NCBI GenBank assembly: GCA_035578175.1 | Contig: JAQMRL010000014.1 | Coordinates: forward strand, 14,397,774 to 14,461,773 | DNA: 64,000 bases | Source of the DNA: Catonia carolina | Taxonomy: Eukaryota > Arthropoda > Insecta > Hemiptera > Achilidae | Direction of reading: 5' to 3' | In this document: in pieces, positions 52,800-64,000 of the stretch | How positions within the stretch are numbered: position 1 is the first letter of the stretch | How the letters are laid out: each line of letters begins with the position of its first letter | Position numbers and translations under genes: made by a program | The notes under the pieces: model-generated | Databases searched by the model: none | Seen by the model: the letters and a program-made list of their open reading frames with translations, nothing else | What the model was told of the DNA's origin: nothing

Positions 52800-53560
52800 G
52801 TAAGTTAATGTATAGAACACATTAATATTTCATTATTTAAATAAAAAGAAATTTATAATTTATCTCATTTGTGTATTTTCTTGTAAAATACAAATGAATT
52901 TCGTTTACATCGACGCATAACCTTATCAAATTTAACTACCAACAGCACAGAGTTGTCTCATAAAACTTGTGTTTCAGTAGTATAAATACAAAAGTGATTC
53001 GTGTCAAAAATAACATATTATAATTTTCTCAATCATTACATATTCTAAAAGTTGGTTTTTAAATTCATGTCATGTTGTCATATTGGAAATTAATAGCCCT
53101 CAGATTTAATTAAAACTTGATTGTTTAAACAAATTATTCAACCCTTTGGGAAGTTTTGAATACAAAAGGTTTCATTTCTAGTTTTTTCTCGAATGAAAGT
53201 TTTATGCGCAAATTAGCAAATTACGTGTGATTCATACCTACTTTTACTTAAAGCACAACATTACGTGTATTCATTTTAACATACCAAAATTATAATAAAT
53301 ATCCACATGAGGAACTTTCAGACACATATGTTGCATACAAAGTGCAATATAATGTTCAGTTCTTTGTAATATAGGCCCATAAATTGCCACATCATAATTC
53401 TGTTTTGGCTGCATATGCTAATGGTACCCTTTCTTATTGCACGAGGATATGATTCCTGGAGTCATAACTCTGTCGTTAATTTATTGATTTAATTTAGAAA
53501 ATTTTAAAAAAATTTATTTTCGTGTAAAATAGTATTCACTATAGTTAAGTTGTTGTTTAA
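52800..53560. other. Intron or intergenic, nothing recognised
   Basis: AT-rich sequence without repeats I recognise or coding signals. Confidence 0.4.
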
Positions 53561-53561
53561 A

Positions 53562-53930
53562 GTCATCAGCCGAAAGGCTGGTTTGAATCTCTAGAGGTTT
53601 TACTAAGTAAAACGAGAAGTGAGGTGGTTTCCTATTCCTTCCTCACTGAGTTGAAAAGTATACTTATCAGCATACCAGGCCCTCTGAAAAACATCTACTT
53701 TCCACCCTGCAAATGATACCTTTACTTCATTCACCTCTGGGTCTGGCTGTATAATGAAATTCATTACTCTCAGCTGAGATAACTGTGACTAATATCGTTT
53801 ACACCTTTATCTCTTCTGTTCTTAAATTCTTCAGTCATAAATTGGCTGACCATGTAATAAGAAAAAGAACTATTTTTTGTAGCCCTGGAACTAGCAGATT
53901 AAATGCATAAAATTTAACACACCATCTAGG
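53562..53930 (+). repeat. SINE-like repeat S1
   Basis: From gtcatcagccgaaaggctgg to acacaccatct, collinear with 26640-27028. Confidence 0.65.
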
Positions 53931-54110
53931 CCGGCTCGTCGGCGTAGTGGTTACTGCTACTAGCTTCTTCGGCAGGATCCCGAGTTTGATTCCCGGTCAG
54001 GTCTGACGGTTTTTCAAATCTCATCTTTATCTATCAACCTTCTCACCGTCTCCATTAGCAGCAACTGCAAAACAGTCGGATGCAAAACCAAAATAAAAGC
54101 ACTCCACCTG
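53931..54110 (+). repeat. tRNA-derived SINE
   Basis: Head ggccggctcgtcggcgtagtg, B-box-like gagtttgattccc, and the tail gcaaaacagtcggatgcaaa shared with the other tRNA-SINE family in the window. It sits between two S1 copies. Confidence 0.65.
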
Positions 54111-54119
54111 CCTGTAATG

Positions 54120-54426
54120 CACAATTTCAATGGGCCTTCCTCACTGAGTTGAAAGGTATGCTTATCAGCATGCCAGGCTCTCTGAAAAACATCTACTTTC
54201 CACCCTGCAAATGACACCTTCACTTTATTCACCATAGGGTCTGGGTGTATAATGAAATTCATTATTCTTAGAGGAGAGATAACTGTGACTTGTATCTTTT
54301 ACACTTCTACGTCTTCTGTTCTTAAATGCTTCAGTCTAATTGGCTGACCATATAATAAGAAAAAGAACTATTTTTTGTAACCCTGGAACTAGCGGATTGA
54401 GTACAAATAATTTAACACTCCACCTA
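54120..54426 (+). repeat. SINE-like repeat S1, 5' truncated
   Basis: Begins at ccttcctcactgagttgaaa and continues to the family 3' end. Confidence 0.6.
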
Positions 54427-54590
54427 GGCGAGGTATATTGGTTAGCTCAACTGACTTCTACGCTGGGGGGTCCTGAGTTCAATTTCCGGTCAGTTATGGC
54501 ATTTTTTCGTCCATTATCCTTCACACTTCTGCAATAGCAGTAACTGCAAAACAGTCGGACGTAAAACTAAAAAATAAAAACCAATCCACC
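54427..54590 (+). repeat. tRNA-derived SINE
   Basis: A-box-like tattggttagctcaac, B-box-like gagttcaatttcc, tail aactgcaaaacagtcggacg and an A-rich end. Confidence 0.6.
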
Positions 54591-54641
54591 AGCCTGTTAT
54601 AGACAATTTCATTTTGTATGATGTGTCAAATTTTTGGATAG

Positions 54642-54792
54642 GAATCTGGAAGGTTACTGCACACAATGCAAAAGGAGGCTAACCAGACATTCATTTGAAG
54701 CATGCAAGAAAAACTGCAAAACCCTTGATATGGATTTGAGCCATAAAATATTATTTACAAATACAGTTCTAAGTAGATGTATTGTATTGTAA
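54642..54792 (+). CDS. Possible Cys-rich exon, uncertain
   Basis: After an acceptor-like tttttggatag, one frame is open to TAA at 54790 and encodes EGYCTQCKRRLTRHSFEACK, then KNCKTLDMDLSHK: four cysteines as C-x2-C-x10-C-x3-C. This could be the last exon of the secreted protein, but its phase (one extra base) does not match the phase-0 donor at 52800. It is either a different gene's exon, mis-phased, or chance. Confidence 0.3.
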
Positions 54793-54884
54793 ATTATTGT
54801 ATGTAAATTAATTTAGTTCTAAGTAAGTACAGCTTAATTGTCTGATTTATTTTTGTTCATGACGTGTGTAGAAAATGTAAAATA

Positions 54885-55808
54885 CGAGGTCTGTCCAATA
54901 AATACGCGAACTTGTGCAAGCTAGCGCCCATGACGCGGACTATAGTCCCACCCACTAGCGGCGCTAGTTGCCTGATTCCCAATGAGCCGTCAGTGCGTGG
55001 CGGATCGTCAAATTGTGCCTATAGTGCTAGTTATGTTAGTTTCTGTTGTCCTTGTTTTTACTGTTTGTCGAAAATGGAAACTGACGAAATCACGGAGCAA
55101 CGAATCAATATCAAGTTTTTGGTGAAGTGCAGTAAAAGTTATAAAGAAATTACTGAAATGTTGACAGCTGTTTACGGTGATAATGCTCTGAAGAAAACAT
55201 CAGTTTTCACGTGGATTAAGCGTTTTAAAGATGGCCGACAAGACGCCATGGATGATGCAAGGCAGGACGACCTTCAACCACCTGTGTTGGACAACAACAT
55301 TGATCATGTGCGGTCCCTTGTCCTTACTGATCGTCGATAAACTGTCCGAATGATAGCTGATGAACTGAATCTAGGCAAATCAACAGTGCACACTATTTTA
55401 ACCGAGTATTTGTCAAGGTGTTGGATGGATCCTTCACCATGACAATGCACCTGCACATTCAGCATTGATTGTTCACCAGTTTCTGGCAAAAAATTCAATC
55501 ACCATCCTTGATCATCCTTCTTCACCAGATATCACCCCCTGCGACTTTTTCCTATTCCCAAAATGCAAAAATGTGATGAGGGGACATCACTGGGAAGGTT
55601 TATACACAATAAACCAAGAACGACAAGAACTCTAAAAAGCCTAACTGCTGAGGACTTCCAAGGGTGCTTTAAACAGTCGAAAAGAAAATGGAATAAGTGC
55701 ATAGCAACAAATGGAGAGTACTTTGAAGGGGACAAAATTGATGTAGACTAAATTTTGCAAAATAAAGTTTTTATGAGCTCAGTTCGCGTATTTATTGGAC
55801 AGACCTCG
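54885..55808 (+). mobile_element. Mariner element, internally deleted, with N-terminal domain
   Basis: 924 bp with ~28-bp inverted ends (cgaggtctgtccaataaata) and TA on both sides (54883-54884, 55809-55810). A different family from M1-M4. About a third of the transposase centre is deleted near 55410. Confidence 0.85.
55074..55751 (+). pseudogene. Mariner transposase, deleted and frameshifted
   Basis: ATG at 55074 starts METDEITEQRINIKFLV; VFTWIKRFKDGRQD and DHVRSLVLTDRR follow, the paired helix-turn-helix DNA-binding domain, ending in a stop at 55338. Then come TVRMIADELNLGKSTVH, a deletion that removes the first catalytic aspartate, and in shifted frames ATMHLHIQH-like and SPDITPCDFFLF remnants and the C-terminal EDFQGCFKQSKRKWNKC. 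Inactive. Confidence 0.8.
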
Positions 55809-55849
55809 TAGATTAAAGAAAATTTTAAATATCAAAGAAAAATAATTTA

Positions 55850-55985
55850 GACTGCCTTTGTGGCCAAGTGGTTAGCATGCTATGCTGCAAAGCAGATGTC
55901 CTGGGTTCATTTCCTAACGAAGGGTCTGGAAAATTCAAACCAACCATTTCTTAACCCAAACTAGGCGAGATAACATTTTGGTGCA
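55850..55985 (+). repeat. tRNA-derived SINE family S3
   Basis: tRNA-like head ttgtggccaagtggttagca with B-box-like gggttcatttcc, and a tail ending gaaaattcaaaccaacc. A related copy is at 59308-59470. 55985-56400 shows no feature. Confidence 0.6.
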
Positions 55986-56404
55986 ATTTGAAATTTAAAA
56001 AACCAATTTAACAGCTCATTTAAAGAATAAATAATACTCACAATACAATGAAAACCATTTAACTCTTGTGTTTGTGATAAGGATTTAAATGCTTAAAAAA
56101 ATATGAGTTTGTAAAATTTATAAATATGTAAATGTACAATTTTTTAACCATTTTACATATTTTTCCAAGAAAATTATATGAAAAATTTTCCATTTTTAAA
56201 ACTTAAGATGTATTAATTTTTACTGTTTTCAATAAAGGAAGTTTATATTGTAAAACTCATTGTTAAATAATGACTTTAATGCCACATCATGTTCAATAAA
56301 CTCTTTCTCGTTAAATTACCAAAGTTAAGTAACATCTCAGGTGTGGTTAGTACTTGCATTGGTGACCATTTGGGAATATTCCATGTTGTTGACATCTAAT
56401 CAAT

Positions 56405-57215
56405 TTTTACTTTCTCTTGCCTGTATGAATATATAGGAAGGAAAGTATTGTTATCATGTTGATTTTCTGAAATCGAGTTTTCTCCGGATCTACACGTTTT
56501 CAGACCCCCTGAACCCAAAAAAAACATGTTTTTAATGATTATTGTGTGTGTATGTGAACAAAATATCTCAAGAACAGAAGATCGTACAAACTTAAAACAT
56601 AAGTTAGATACTACTACCGGACCCGACACAAACATTTTCATCAAAATAGGTCAACCGGAAGAAGTAGTTTATTCGTGTCATTGTTCACTTTTTTGCAATT
56701 TACTCAAAAAACGGCTCCTACGATTTTTTAAAAAATCGCTTTATTTACTAAATTTTTTGTACTTTACAAGATTAGGGTAGACGCCTTGTCTGCTAAAATT
56801 CTAGGGGAGGCTTTCTCTCGTAGAAAAGAATCGTTTTTTTAAGATTGCGGCCTTAATATACTTTTCAGGGCAAAAATTTATACAATTATGGTTGTAGAAA
56901 ATTTAAAAATCTACAACTTTTATTTCAAACATTTTTTTATAAAATGCTTAGTTTAGCAGTGTTTTGTGATTTTCGGTTTTTTTTTTAATGAAAATCTGGA
57001 TTTTTTAAGATTTTGGCCTCAGTATGCATTTTACCACAAAAGTGTATTTATTCAAATTTATAGACAACTATTATTTAGAGCATTTTCTCTACAGAGCCTA
57101 GTTTAGCGAGAAAGAGTGATTTTTCGTATTATTAAGCCAAACTGAAGTTTGGCTAAATTTTTTTTTTTTTAATTTATTTTATGCCTATATATTTATATAG
57201 GGCAAGAGAAAGTAA
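56405..57215. mobile_element. Helentron-like repeat, minus copy plus a plus-strand tail
   Basis: 56405-57150 is a minus copy, followed by a plus-strand 3' end (57172-57213) with the hairpin tatatatttatata and gggcaagagaaagta. 57215-57640 shows no feature. Confidence 0.6.
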
Positions 57216-57640
57216 AAAACAAAATTTGACGTGTGTGAGAAAACTAGGTTGAAAAGAAAAATTTCTTGCGAGAATATCTCTTGATTCACAATCCACAGCG
57301 ATAAACTTGGTGCAATTTGTTGTACAATTTATCTATTCAAGTTTAAAAAAACGTTTTACATTGGTTTCATTTTGAATTTTGAATGTTGTTAAATTAGATT
57401 TGCATAAAATACGTTCATGCACGTGCATAAATTAAAAATTAATTTTTGTGCTACAGAATTTTTTATTTGTCTTCTATAATGTAAATGCAAATTCGTTTGA
57501 ATTCTGTTTTGCGTTGTACATTTTATTCAATTTATTATACGTATCAAAATTTATAGTTATTTTATATTTCTTATTTTGTTAATAATTATTTTTGTGTTGT
57601 AACATAATTTAATGTTATATCTACAACATTTATGCCCATA

Positions 57641-58022
57641 ATGGGCAGGTGGAGTGTTAAATTAATTGCACTCGATCTGTTGGTTCCAGATCTATAAAAA
57701 ATAGTTCTGTTTCTTACCACATAGTCAGCCAATTATAGGACTGAACTATTTAATGACAGAAGAAGTAGAGGTATAAAAGTCATTAGTCAGAGTTATATTG
57801 TCTGAGAGTAATGAATTTCACTATACAGCCAGACCCTGTGGTGAATGAAGTGAAGGTGTCATTTGTAGGTTGGAACATGGGTGCTTTTCGGTGAGCCTGG
57901 CATGCTGATAAGCATATTCTTTCAACTCCGTGAGGAAGGCAATATTAAACCACCTCACTCCTCGTTTATACGTAATAAAACCCCTAGAGGTTCAAACCAG
58001 CCTTTCAGCTGTTGACCTAAAC
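57641..58022 (-). repeat. SINE-like repeat S1, minus copy
   Basis: From cccataatgggcaggtggag to gttgacctaaaca, inverse of 26640-27028. Confidence 0.65.
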
Positions 58023-58310
58023 AACACCATCTACAAAACTTAATCTTTTTTTTTCTTTTTATTCCTAAAATGTGTTCTATGAATGAACTACTACTTCCAG
58101 TTGACCAATTTTAAAGAAAATGTTTGTGTCTGTCCGGTAGTAGTATCTAACTTTCAAGTTCGTACGATGTTTCGTTTTTGAAATATTCTGTTCACACACA
58201 CCAATCACTAAAAACATGTTTTTTGGGTTCAGGAGGTCTGAAATGTGTAGATCCGGTGAAAACTCAATTTAAAAAAATCAACATAAAAACAATACTTTCC
58301 TTTCTATATA

Positions 58311-59235
58311 CGAGGTGTGGCTATTAAATAACGAGACTGACGTAAAAAAATTTATTTTTATTTTATACATAATCACTTATTGTCAGCTTTAATATACACT
58401 CCTTCTCTATCTGTACAAAGCTTCATGCGAATTTTCCATTGTTGGAAACAGTGCTGGAAGTCATCTTCTGACAGCTCCTTCAGGACACGTGCCGCTTTCT
58501 CTTTTACAGCTTCCACAGACTCAAATCTTGTCCCTTTTAATGCATATTTCACCTTAAGGAACTGGTAGAAGATAATAACATGTGATGAAACGTAGTTTTT
58601 TTACTTATGATCCGGAAAATAAGCGCCAATCCATGCGTTGGAAGAGCCAAACTTCACTGAGAGTCAAAAAAGCTCGAATGAGCAAGACAAAATTTAAAGC
58701 AATGATGATTATTTTTTTTATATCCATGGGATTGGGTACCTTCACTGGGTTCCTGAAGGTCAAACAATTAATCAATATTACTACCTTGAGGTACTTTCTA
58801 AACTACGTCAAGAGTAAGGAAAAACGCCCTGAAATGTGGAAGGACAAATCATGGGTTCTCCACCAAGACGATGCGCCAGCTTATTCCGTGTTATCTGTCA
58901 AGAGGTTCCTAACCAAGTACAGCATCTCAGTGTTAGAACATCCACCTTATTCACCAGATCTTGCACCGTGCGACTTCTACCTGTTCTTGAAGGTCAAATC
59001 TGCATGAAAAGGGACAAGATTTGAGTCTGTGGAAGCTGTAAAAAAGAAAACGACGTGTCCTGAAGGACCTGACAGAAGATGACTTGCAGCACTGTTTCCA
59101 ACAATGGAAAATTTGCATGGAGCGTTTTAGGGATAGAGAAGGAGTGTACATTGAAGGTGACAATAAGTGATTATGTATAAAATTACAATTAAATTTTTTA
59201 CAACGTTAGTCTTGTTATTTAATAGCCACACCTCG
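58311..59235 (+). mobile_element. Mariner-family palindromic element M4
   Basis: 925 bp with perfect outer ends and TA on both sides (58309-58310, 59236-59237). Left arm (to about 58575) is an inverted copy of the right arm. Core in plus orientation as in M2 and M3. Confidence 0.85.
58582..59007 (+). pseudogene. Mariner transposase core fragment (M4)
   Basis: 141 codons, of which FFTYDPENKRQSMRWKSQT holds the first catalytic aspartate region. A frameshifted middle and VLHQDDAPAYSVL with PPYSPDLAPCDFYLF hold the other two (D34D). N-terminal DNA-binding domain is absent, and the C-terminus is cut by a stop. Confidence 0.75.
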
Positions 59236-59307
59236 TATTCATATAGGCAAGAGGAAGTAAAAGTTAGAATAACAAACACATTAGCACGATTAGAAAAAAG
59301 AAGACTG

Positions 59308-59470
59308 GCTACTTCCGTGGTCCTGTGGTTAGCTACACTGCAAAGTGGAGGTCCCAAGTTTGATTCCTGGCCAGGGTGTGAAAATTATTACAAGTTTAAA
59401 CCTACCATACCAGTTCTTAACCCAAAGTAGTTCCGAATAACTCAGATGTTGATGCGACTTATAATAAACC
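59308..59470 (+). repeat. tRNA-derived SINE family S3
   Basis: Head ccgtggtcctgtggttagct, B-box-like caagtttgattcc, tail ttcttaacccaaagtag shared with 55850-55985. Confidence 0.6.
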
Positions 59471-59602
59471 ATAAAAAGAAGACTTTAGTTTTACGGACAC
59501 TTGTATAGAATGAATGGCAACCTTTTTAACCCTTGATTTTTGCTATTTGTTATTTACACGTATTTCGGTAGATCCACCATCATCAGAGTACACAATATCA
59601 TT

Positions 59603-59737
59603 TGAAACTAATTTTGAGATATTCTGTTCACATACACACATATACATACAGACCAATCGCTAAAACATGTTTCTTGGGTTCAGGGGGTCTAAAAACGTGA
59701 AAACTTGTTTTCGAAAAATCAGCATGAAAACAATACT
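59603..59737 (+). repeat. Helentron-like repeat fragment cut by an LTR
   Basis: Matches the family from tgagatattctgttcacata to gaaaacaatact, then ends exactly where the LTR fragment begins. Confidence 0.6.
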
Positions 59738-59995
59738 GTGACACTTATTGCTAAGGTCCGTTTCGGAATCTAGGTAATTAAATAATTAATACACTAAAGT
59801 TTACAATTACAAATATTTATTACACTAAAAGATTTACAAAATAAACAATAAACTAACTATAATGAAGTAATACAATAAATAACTTAATAGTTTACTCAAT
59901 ACTACTTACAACAATTATATAGAATGCACATACAAAATGAAACTGAATACACAAAAACTGAATTTAATGCAGATACACAATAACTTTACACATTG
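59738..59995 (-). mobile_element. Partial LTR, same family as 36540-37339
   Basis: Begins tgtgacacttattgctaagg and follows the solo LTR for about 250 bases before diverging. The promoter part is missing. Confidence 0.65.
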
Positions 59996-60002
59996 TTGTT
60001 GT

Positions 60003-60390
60003 TTAGGTCATCAGCCGAAAGGCTGGTTTGAACCTCTAGAGGTTTTACTAAGTAAAACGAGGAGTGAGGTGGGTTACCAATTCCTTCCTCACCGAGTGTA
60101 AAATTACGCTTTTTAGCATGACAGGCCCTCTGAAAAGCACAGATTTTCCACTCTGCAAATGACACCTTCACTTCATTCACCACAGGGTCTGGCTGTATAA
60201 TGAAATCCATTACTTTCAGAGGAGATAACTCTGATTAGTGTCTGTTACACCTCTACCTCTTCTGTTCTTAAATGATTCAGTCATTTAATTGGCTGACCAT
60301 GTGACAAGATACAGAACTATTTATTTTAGCCCTCCAACTAGCAGATTGAGTGTAAATAATTTGACACTCCACCTGTCTGTTATGGGCAGT
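60003..60390 (+). repeat. SINE-like repeat S1, full length
   Basis: From aggtcatcagccgaaaggct to cacctgtctgttatgggca. Confidence 0.65.
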
Positions 60391-60744
60391 AATTTCCTAT
60401 AACTTCTATTTCTTCTATTTCCTATAACTTTAATTATACATTTTTGTCGTAACATATATATTAACGTAGCAATATTAAAATATATAATTTTTGATAGAAT
60501 TTAATAAACAAAATAAATCATTAGGCCTAATTGTTGGTAACAAGGTTGTACAAAACAACTTTTGAAATCAAAGTTGTATGTCTTTCAATGTTCTACAATT
60601 CCCATTAAAACCTTTTTTTTGCTCTAGAATCCATATTAAAGGTGCGATCTTAAAGTTTCTTAAATTTTGATCTTAAATTAATTAAAGATCTTAAATTTTG
60701 GTGTATAGTGCGTTAAAATTGAACAAGCGGTTTTGAAGAAACAA

Positions 60745-61252
60745 GGCTCCAAACTCGGGTATCTATAATAAAAAAAATTGACAGTAGGCATGTTGATAAC
60801 CATACTTTTCCATTCAGTGAGGAAGTCGTAGTAAACCACCTCGTTCCTCGTTTTACTTGGTAAACTCTCTACAGGTTCAAACCACCCTTTCGGCTGATGA
60901 CCTAAACAATGTGTTGTTTAGGTCATCAGCCTGTAGGCTGCTTTGAACCTGTAGAGGTTTTACCAAGTAAAACGAGGAGTGAGGTGGTTTACCATTGCCT
61001 TCCTCACTGAGTGGAAAAGTACGCTTATCAGCATGCCGGGCCCTCTGAAAAGCACATTTTTTCCACTCTGCAAATGACACCTTCATTTCATTCACCACAG
61101 GGTCTGGCTGTATAATGAAATTCATTACTTTCAGGAGGAGATAACTCTGATTAGTGTCTGTTACACCTCTACCTCTTCTGTTCTTAAATGATTCAGTCAT
61201 TTAATTGGCTGACCATGTGATAACAAACAGAACTATTTATTTTAGCGCTGGA
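60745..61252. repeat. Palindrome-element end and two S1 copies in opposite orientation
   Basis: 60745-60786 resembles one end of the palindromic element (ccaaactcgggtatctataa, ttgacagtagg). 60787-60912 is a minus S1 fragment that meets a plus S1 copy at 60910-61252 around tgacctaaacaatgtgttgt. Confidence 0.55.
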
Positions 61253-61254
61253 GT

Positions 61255-61775
61255 AGGAAATTCTTGGGGAGGCTGTGATCTAGTAAAAAAACTTGTTTTT
61301 TAAGATTGCGGCTTCAATATCCGTTTTAGCGCAAAAATGTATATAATAAAAGTTATAGAGAATTTATAAATTTACAACTTTTATTTTTAACATTTTTTTG
61401 TTTAACGCTTAGTTTAGTGGTAATTAGTAATTTTTTGTTTTCTTTTATAAAAATCTGTAAATAATCGATTTTTTTGAAATTTCAGTCGTAGTATGCATTT
61501 TACAACAAAAGTGTATATAATCAAATTTTTAGGAAATTAAAAGATCTACAACTTTTATTTAGAGCATTTTTCTCTACAGTGCCTAGTTTAGAGTGAAAGA
61601 GTGATTTTCCGTACTTTTAAGCCAGACTAAGGTTGATTTTCATTTTGCGTCTTTCACTCATGATTTAAATAAGGTTATGTTTTTTGTTAATTTCTGTTAT
61701 TACTAATGTTAGTTTATATTTTTAATTATTGCATTGGCAAGAGAAAGTTGTGAGAGTGTTTCACACCAGTTGTTT
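61255..61775 (-). mobile_element. Helentron-like repeat, minus copy lacking the 3' half
   Basis: Ends at ggcaagagaaagttgtgagagtgtttcacacc. 61780-62205 is unique sequence without a supported gene. Confidence 0.6.
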
Positions 61776-62204
61776 TCTTTTTCAAATGTACCATATTGTA
61801 AGGCAATTGAAAATGAAAATTGAATGACAGTATCTACTGTTCAGGATTTCGGATAGGCTTTGATATTAAAATTAATAGTATAAATGCAACGTGGTGTGTT
61901 TAAAGATGTTGGTACAAGATAATGTACGTGTTGTAAATCTATTAGTTTAAATACCTACGTCAGCCATTCAGGCAAAGCGTTGGTACTTACATTAGCTTAC
62001 TTAAACAGTCTCAAATAACATCTTTATTAACATAATGTGCGATTAAATTCTGTTATTACACATTGAGACAATTCTCTATATTACTGTATTTTAACACTAC
62101 AATTATTACATATGTTTGGCAAACTAAAAATTCATTGTAAAATAATTAATAAAAATCGTCTATATAAATCCATTTAATCATTAGTAATTTTTACTTCTCG
62201 ATAA

Positions 62205-62410
62205 AAATCCAGTGTAAAATACTCACATGAGTTTCTCTAGCCAATATAAATAATGAAAAACTTGAATGAATTTTAATCATGAACGGGGGACGTTAAATAA
62301 AAATCAACCTCTGTTGAACTTAAAATTTGGGAAATCACTAACACTAAATTAAGCTCTGTTGAAAAATATTCTGTGAAACACTCACATAACTTTCTCTTGC
62401 CTATGTTTTT
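62205..62410 (+). repeat. Two helentron-like 5' head fragments
   Basis: 62205-62345 (aatccagtgtaaaatactcac, diverged) and 62367-62405 (tctgtgaaacactcacataac). Confidence 0.5.
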
Positions 62411-62433
62411 TTTTAAATCCCTAATGTGTGTAC

Positions 62434-62715
62434 GTTACAATTGGTTCAATTTAAGAACAATAAGCAACCCCATGACCCAGTGAGATGAGTATGATGTGTA
62501 AATGAGGCGTGGAATTGTACAGGCTCAAGCCGATCATTCCTAAGAGAGTATGGTTAATTGAACCCCAATCATCAAAGTACACTGGTAATTTTTGTCTAAT
62601 ATTCAAATCTGTATATAAGTTACTATCTCTACTAGGATTTGAACCAGGAACTTTTGTCTTCGAAAATCACCTGTTGTTCAGCTGATTCATGCCAACAACT
62701 TTAACTTGAGATCAA
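62434..62715 (-). repeat. tRNA-derived SINE family S4
   Basis: The fullest copy. The minus strand reads a tRNA-like head (gttggcatgaatcagctgaa, B-box-like ggttcaaatcc), ggttcaattaacc and the tail ttacacatcatactcatctc. Confidence 0.65.
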
Positions 62716-62749
62716 CCTGGTGTGTTGTCAATGTAAATAATAAAAAAAA

Positions 62750-63634
62750 ATCTGGTGTGAAATACTCACACAACTTTCTCTTGCCTATGCAAATAAATAA
62801 CAATATAACCTAAAATTAGTAATAAAACATTAGAAATAAACAAAAAAACTAACTTCAAAAAACATAACCTTATTTTAATCATGAGTGAATGATGCAAAAT
62901 TAAAATCAACCTCAGTTTAGCTTAAAAATACGGAAAATCACTCTTTCACACTAAACTAGGCTCTGTAGAGAAAAATGCTCTAAATAAAAACTAGATCTGT
63001 TTTTATATAAATTTGACTATGCATATTCAGGCTGAAATCTTAAAAAAATCGATTTTTTACACGTTTTTCATGAGAAAAATACAGAAAATCGCTAATTACC
63101 GCTAAACTAAGCGTTATACAAAAATATGTTTGAATTAAAAGTTGTAGAATTTTAAAGTTTCTACAACTTTTATTGTGTACATTTTTGCTCTAAAATGCAT
63201 ATTAAAGCTCAATCTTAAAAAAACAACTTTTTACGAGAAAACAACCTCCTAAGAATGTAAGGAGACATGGTGCCTACCCTATCTTGTAGAGCATAAAAAA
63301 TGTAGTAAATGAGGCGATTTAAAAAAAAATCGTAGGAGCTGTTTTTGAGAAAATTGCAAAAAAGTGAAAAATGACACGAATAAATTATTACTTCCGGTTG
63401 ACCAATTTTGATGAAAATGTTCGTGTCGAGTCCTCTAGTGGTATCTAACTTAATTTTCATGTTCATACGATGTTCCGTTCGTGAGATATTCTGTTCACAC
63501 ACACAGACCAATCGCTATAAACATGTTTTTTGGGTTCAGGGGTCTGAAAACGTGTAGATCCGGGGAAAACTCGATTTCGAAAAATCAACCACAATACTTT
63601 CCTTCCTATATATTCATGTAGGCAAGAGAAAGTA
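62750..63634 (+). mobile_element. Helentron-like repeat, near full length
   Basis: From tctggtgtgaaatactcac to ttcatgtaggcaagagaaagta, collinear with 41519-42484. Minus-strand frames at 63215-63511 and 63463-63663 are repeat-derived. Confidence 0.7.
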
Positions 63635-63652
63635 ATGTGTCCTATGGTTAAT

Positions 63653-63925
63653 TTTAGAGCCACCAGGTTGGTCTAAAGATAAAAAGTCGTTGCCATGAGT
63701 CAGCTGATTTTCGGAGATAAAGGCTGTTGGTTCAAATCCTAGTAAAGGTAGTTATTTTTAATGGATTTGAATTCTAGACAGTACCAGTACCAGTGCCAGT
63801 GTACTTTGATGGTTGGGGTTCAATTAACCATAATCTCTCAGGAGTCGTCAGCCTGAGTTTGTACAAGATTACACGTCATTAACATGTCATACATATCTCA
63901 ATAGCTATGTTCGCACTCGTGCACT
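63653..63925 (+). repeat. tRNA-derived SINE family S4
   Basis: B-box-like ttggttcaaatcc near 63730, ttgatggttggggttcaatt, and tail gattacacgtcattaacatg. A short cagtaccagtaccagtgcca repeat is internal. The last ~75 bases of the window show nothing. Confidence 0.6.
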
Positions 63926-64000
63926 TTCATTTTCAACTTGTCTTTTAAAGTTCAATTCAACAGCAATAAGACATGCGTAGACCCATGGTTTTTTACTTGC

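Larger units (their letters stand above)
58082..59262 (+). mobile_element. Helentron-like repeat 3' part, split by mariner M4
   Basis: The repeat runs to tttctatata (58310) and resumes at ttcatataggcaagaggaagta (59238). M4 sits inside the 3' hairpin. Confidence 0.75.

Overview
The window is AT-rich animal DNA from a repeat-laden genome, most likely an insect. Mariner-family transposases, PIF/Harbinger, RTE-like, jockey-like and CR1-like LINEs, tRNA-derived SINEs and a helentron-like repeat family all point that way. A hemipteran is my best guess, but that is inference. Nothing looks bacterial or viral. Host genes have short exons and long introns, and most bases belong to interleaved transposable elements.

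Region 1 (1-11.5 kb) is a nest of four mobile-element events. A LINE remnant (to 246, resuming at 11423) is split by a TA-flanked DNA element (247-11422). That element is split by a 10.4-kb foldback element (604-11051), which is flanked by a perfect 9-bp duplication and has arms made of ~146-bp tandem repeats. The right arm is in turn split by a 5'-truncated jockey-like LINE with an open reverse-transcriptase frame (7426-9604).

Region 2 (11.5-31 kb) holds what looks like a pair of same-strand paralogous genes. Their large last exons (21368-23245 and 28232-30589) both start in phase 0 with a shared module G-x-G-Y-x-C-C-x-L and then become Ser/Asn/Thr-rich repeats. I do not recognise the family. 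Two plausible upstream exons of the first gene lie at 14718-14882 and 18219-18305. Around them are a 1.2-kb palindromic element, two mariner-family palindromic elements and a GC-rich island with a histone-type hairpin on its minus strand.

Region 3 (31-40 kb) is LINE, SINE and mariner debris plus a solo LTR at 36540-37339.

Region 4 (40-52 kb, minus strand) is a complete archease gene. Four exons (51836-51887, 46190-46214, 44062-44266, 40107-40301) splice in frame to 158 residues; exon 2 is only 25 nt. Its introns hold a mariner, a CR1-like fragment, an RTE-like LINE, a PIF/Harbinger element and several helentron-like copies.

Region 5 (52-64 kb) starts with the first coding exon of a secreted protein (52617-52799), divergent from archease, followed by repeats including a mariner with its N-terminal domain (54885-55808).
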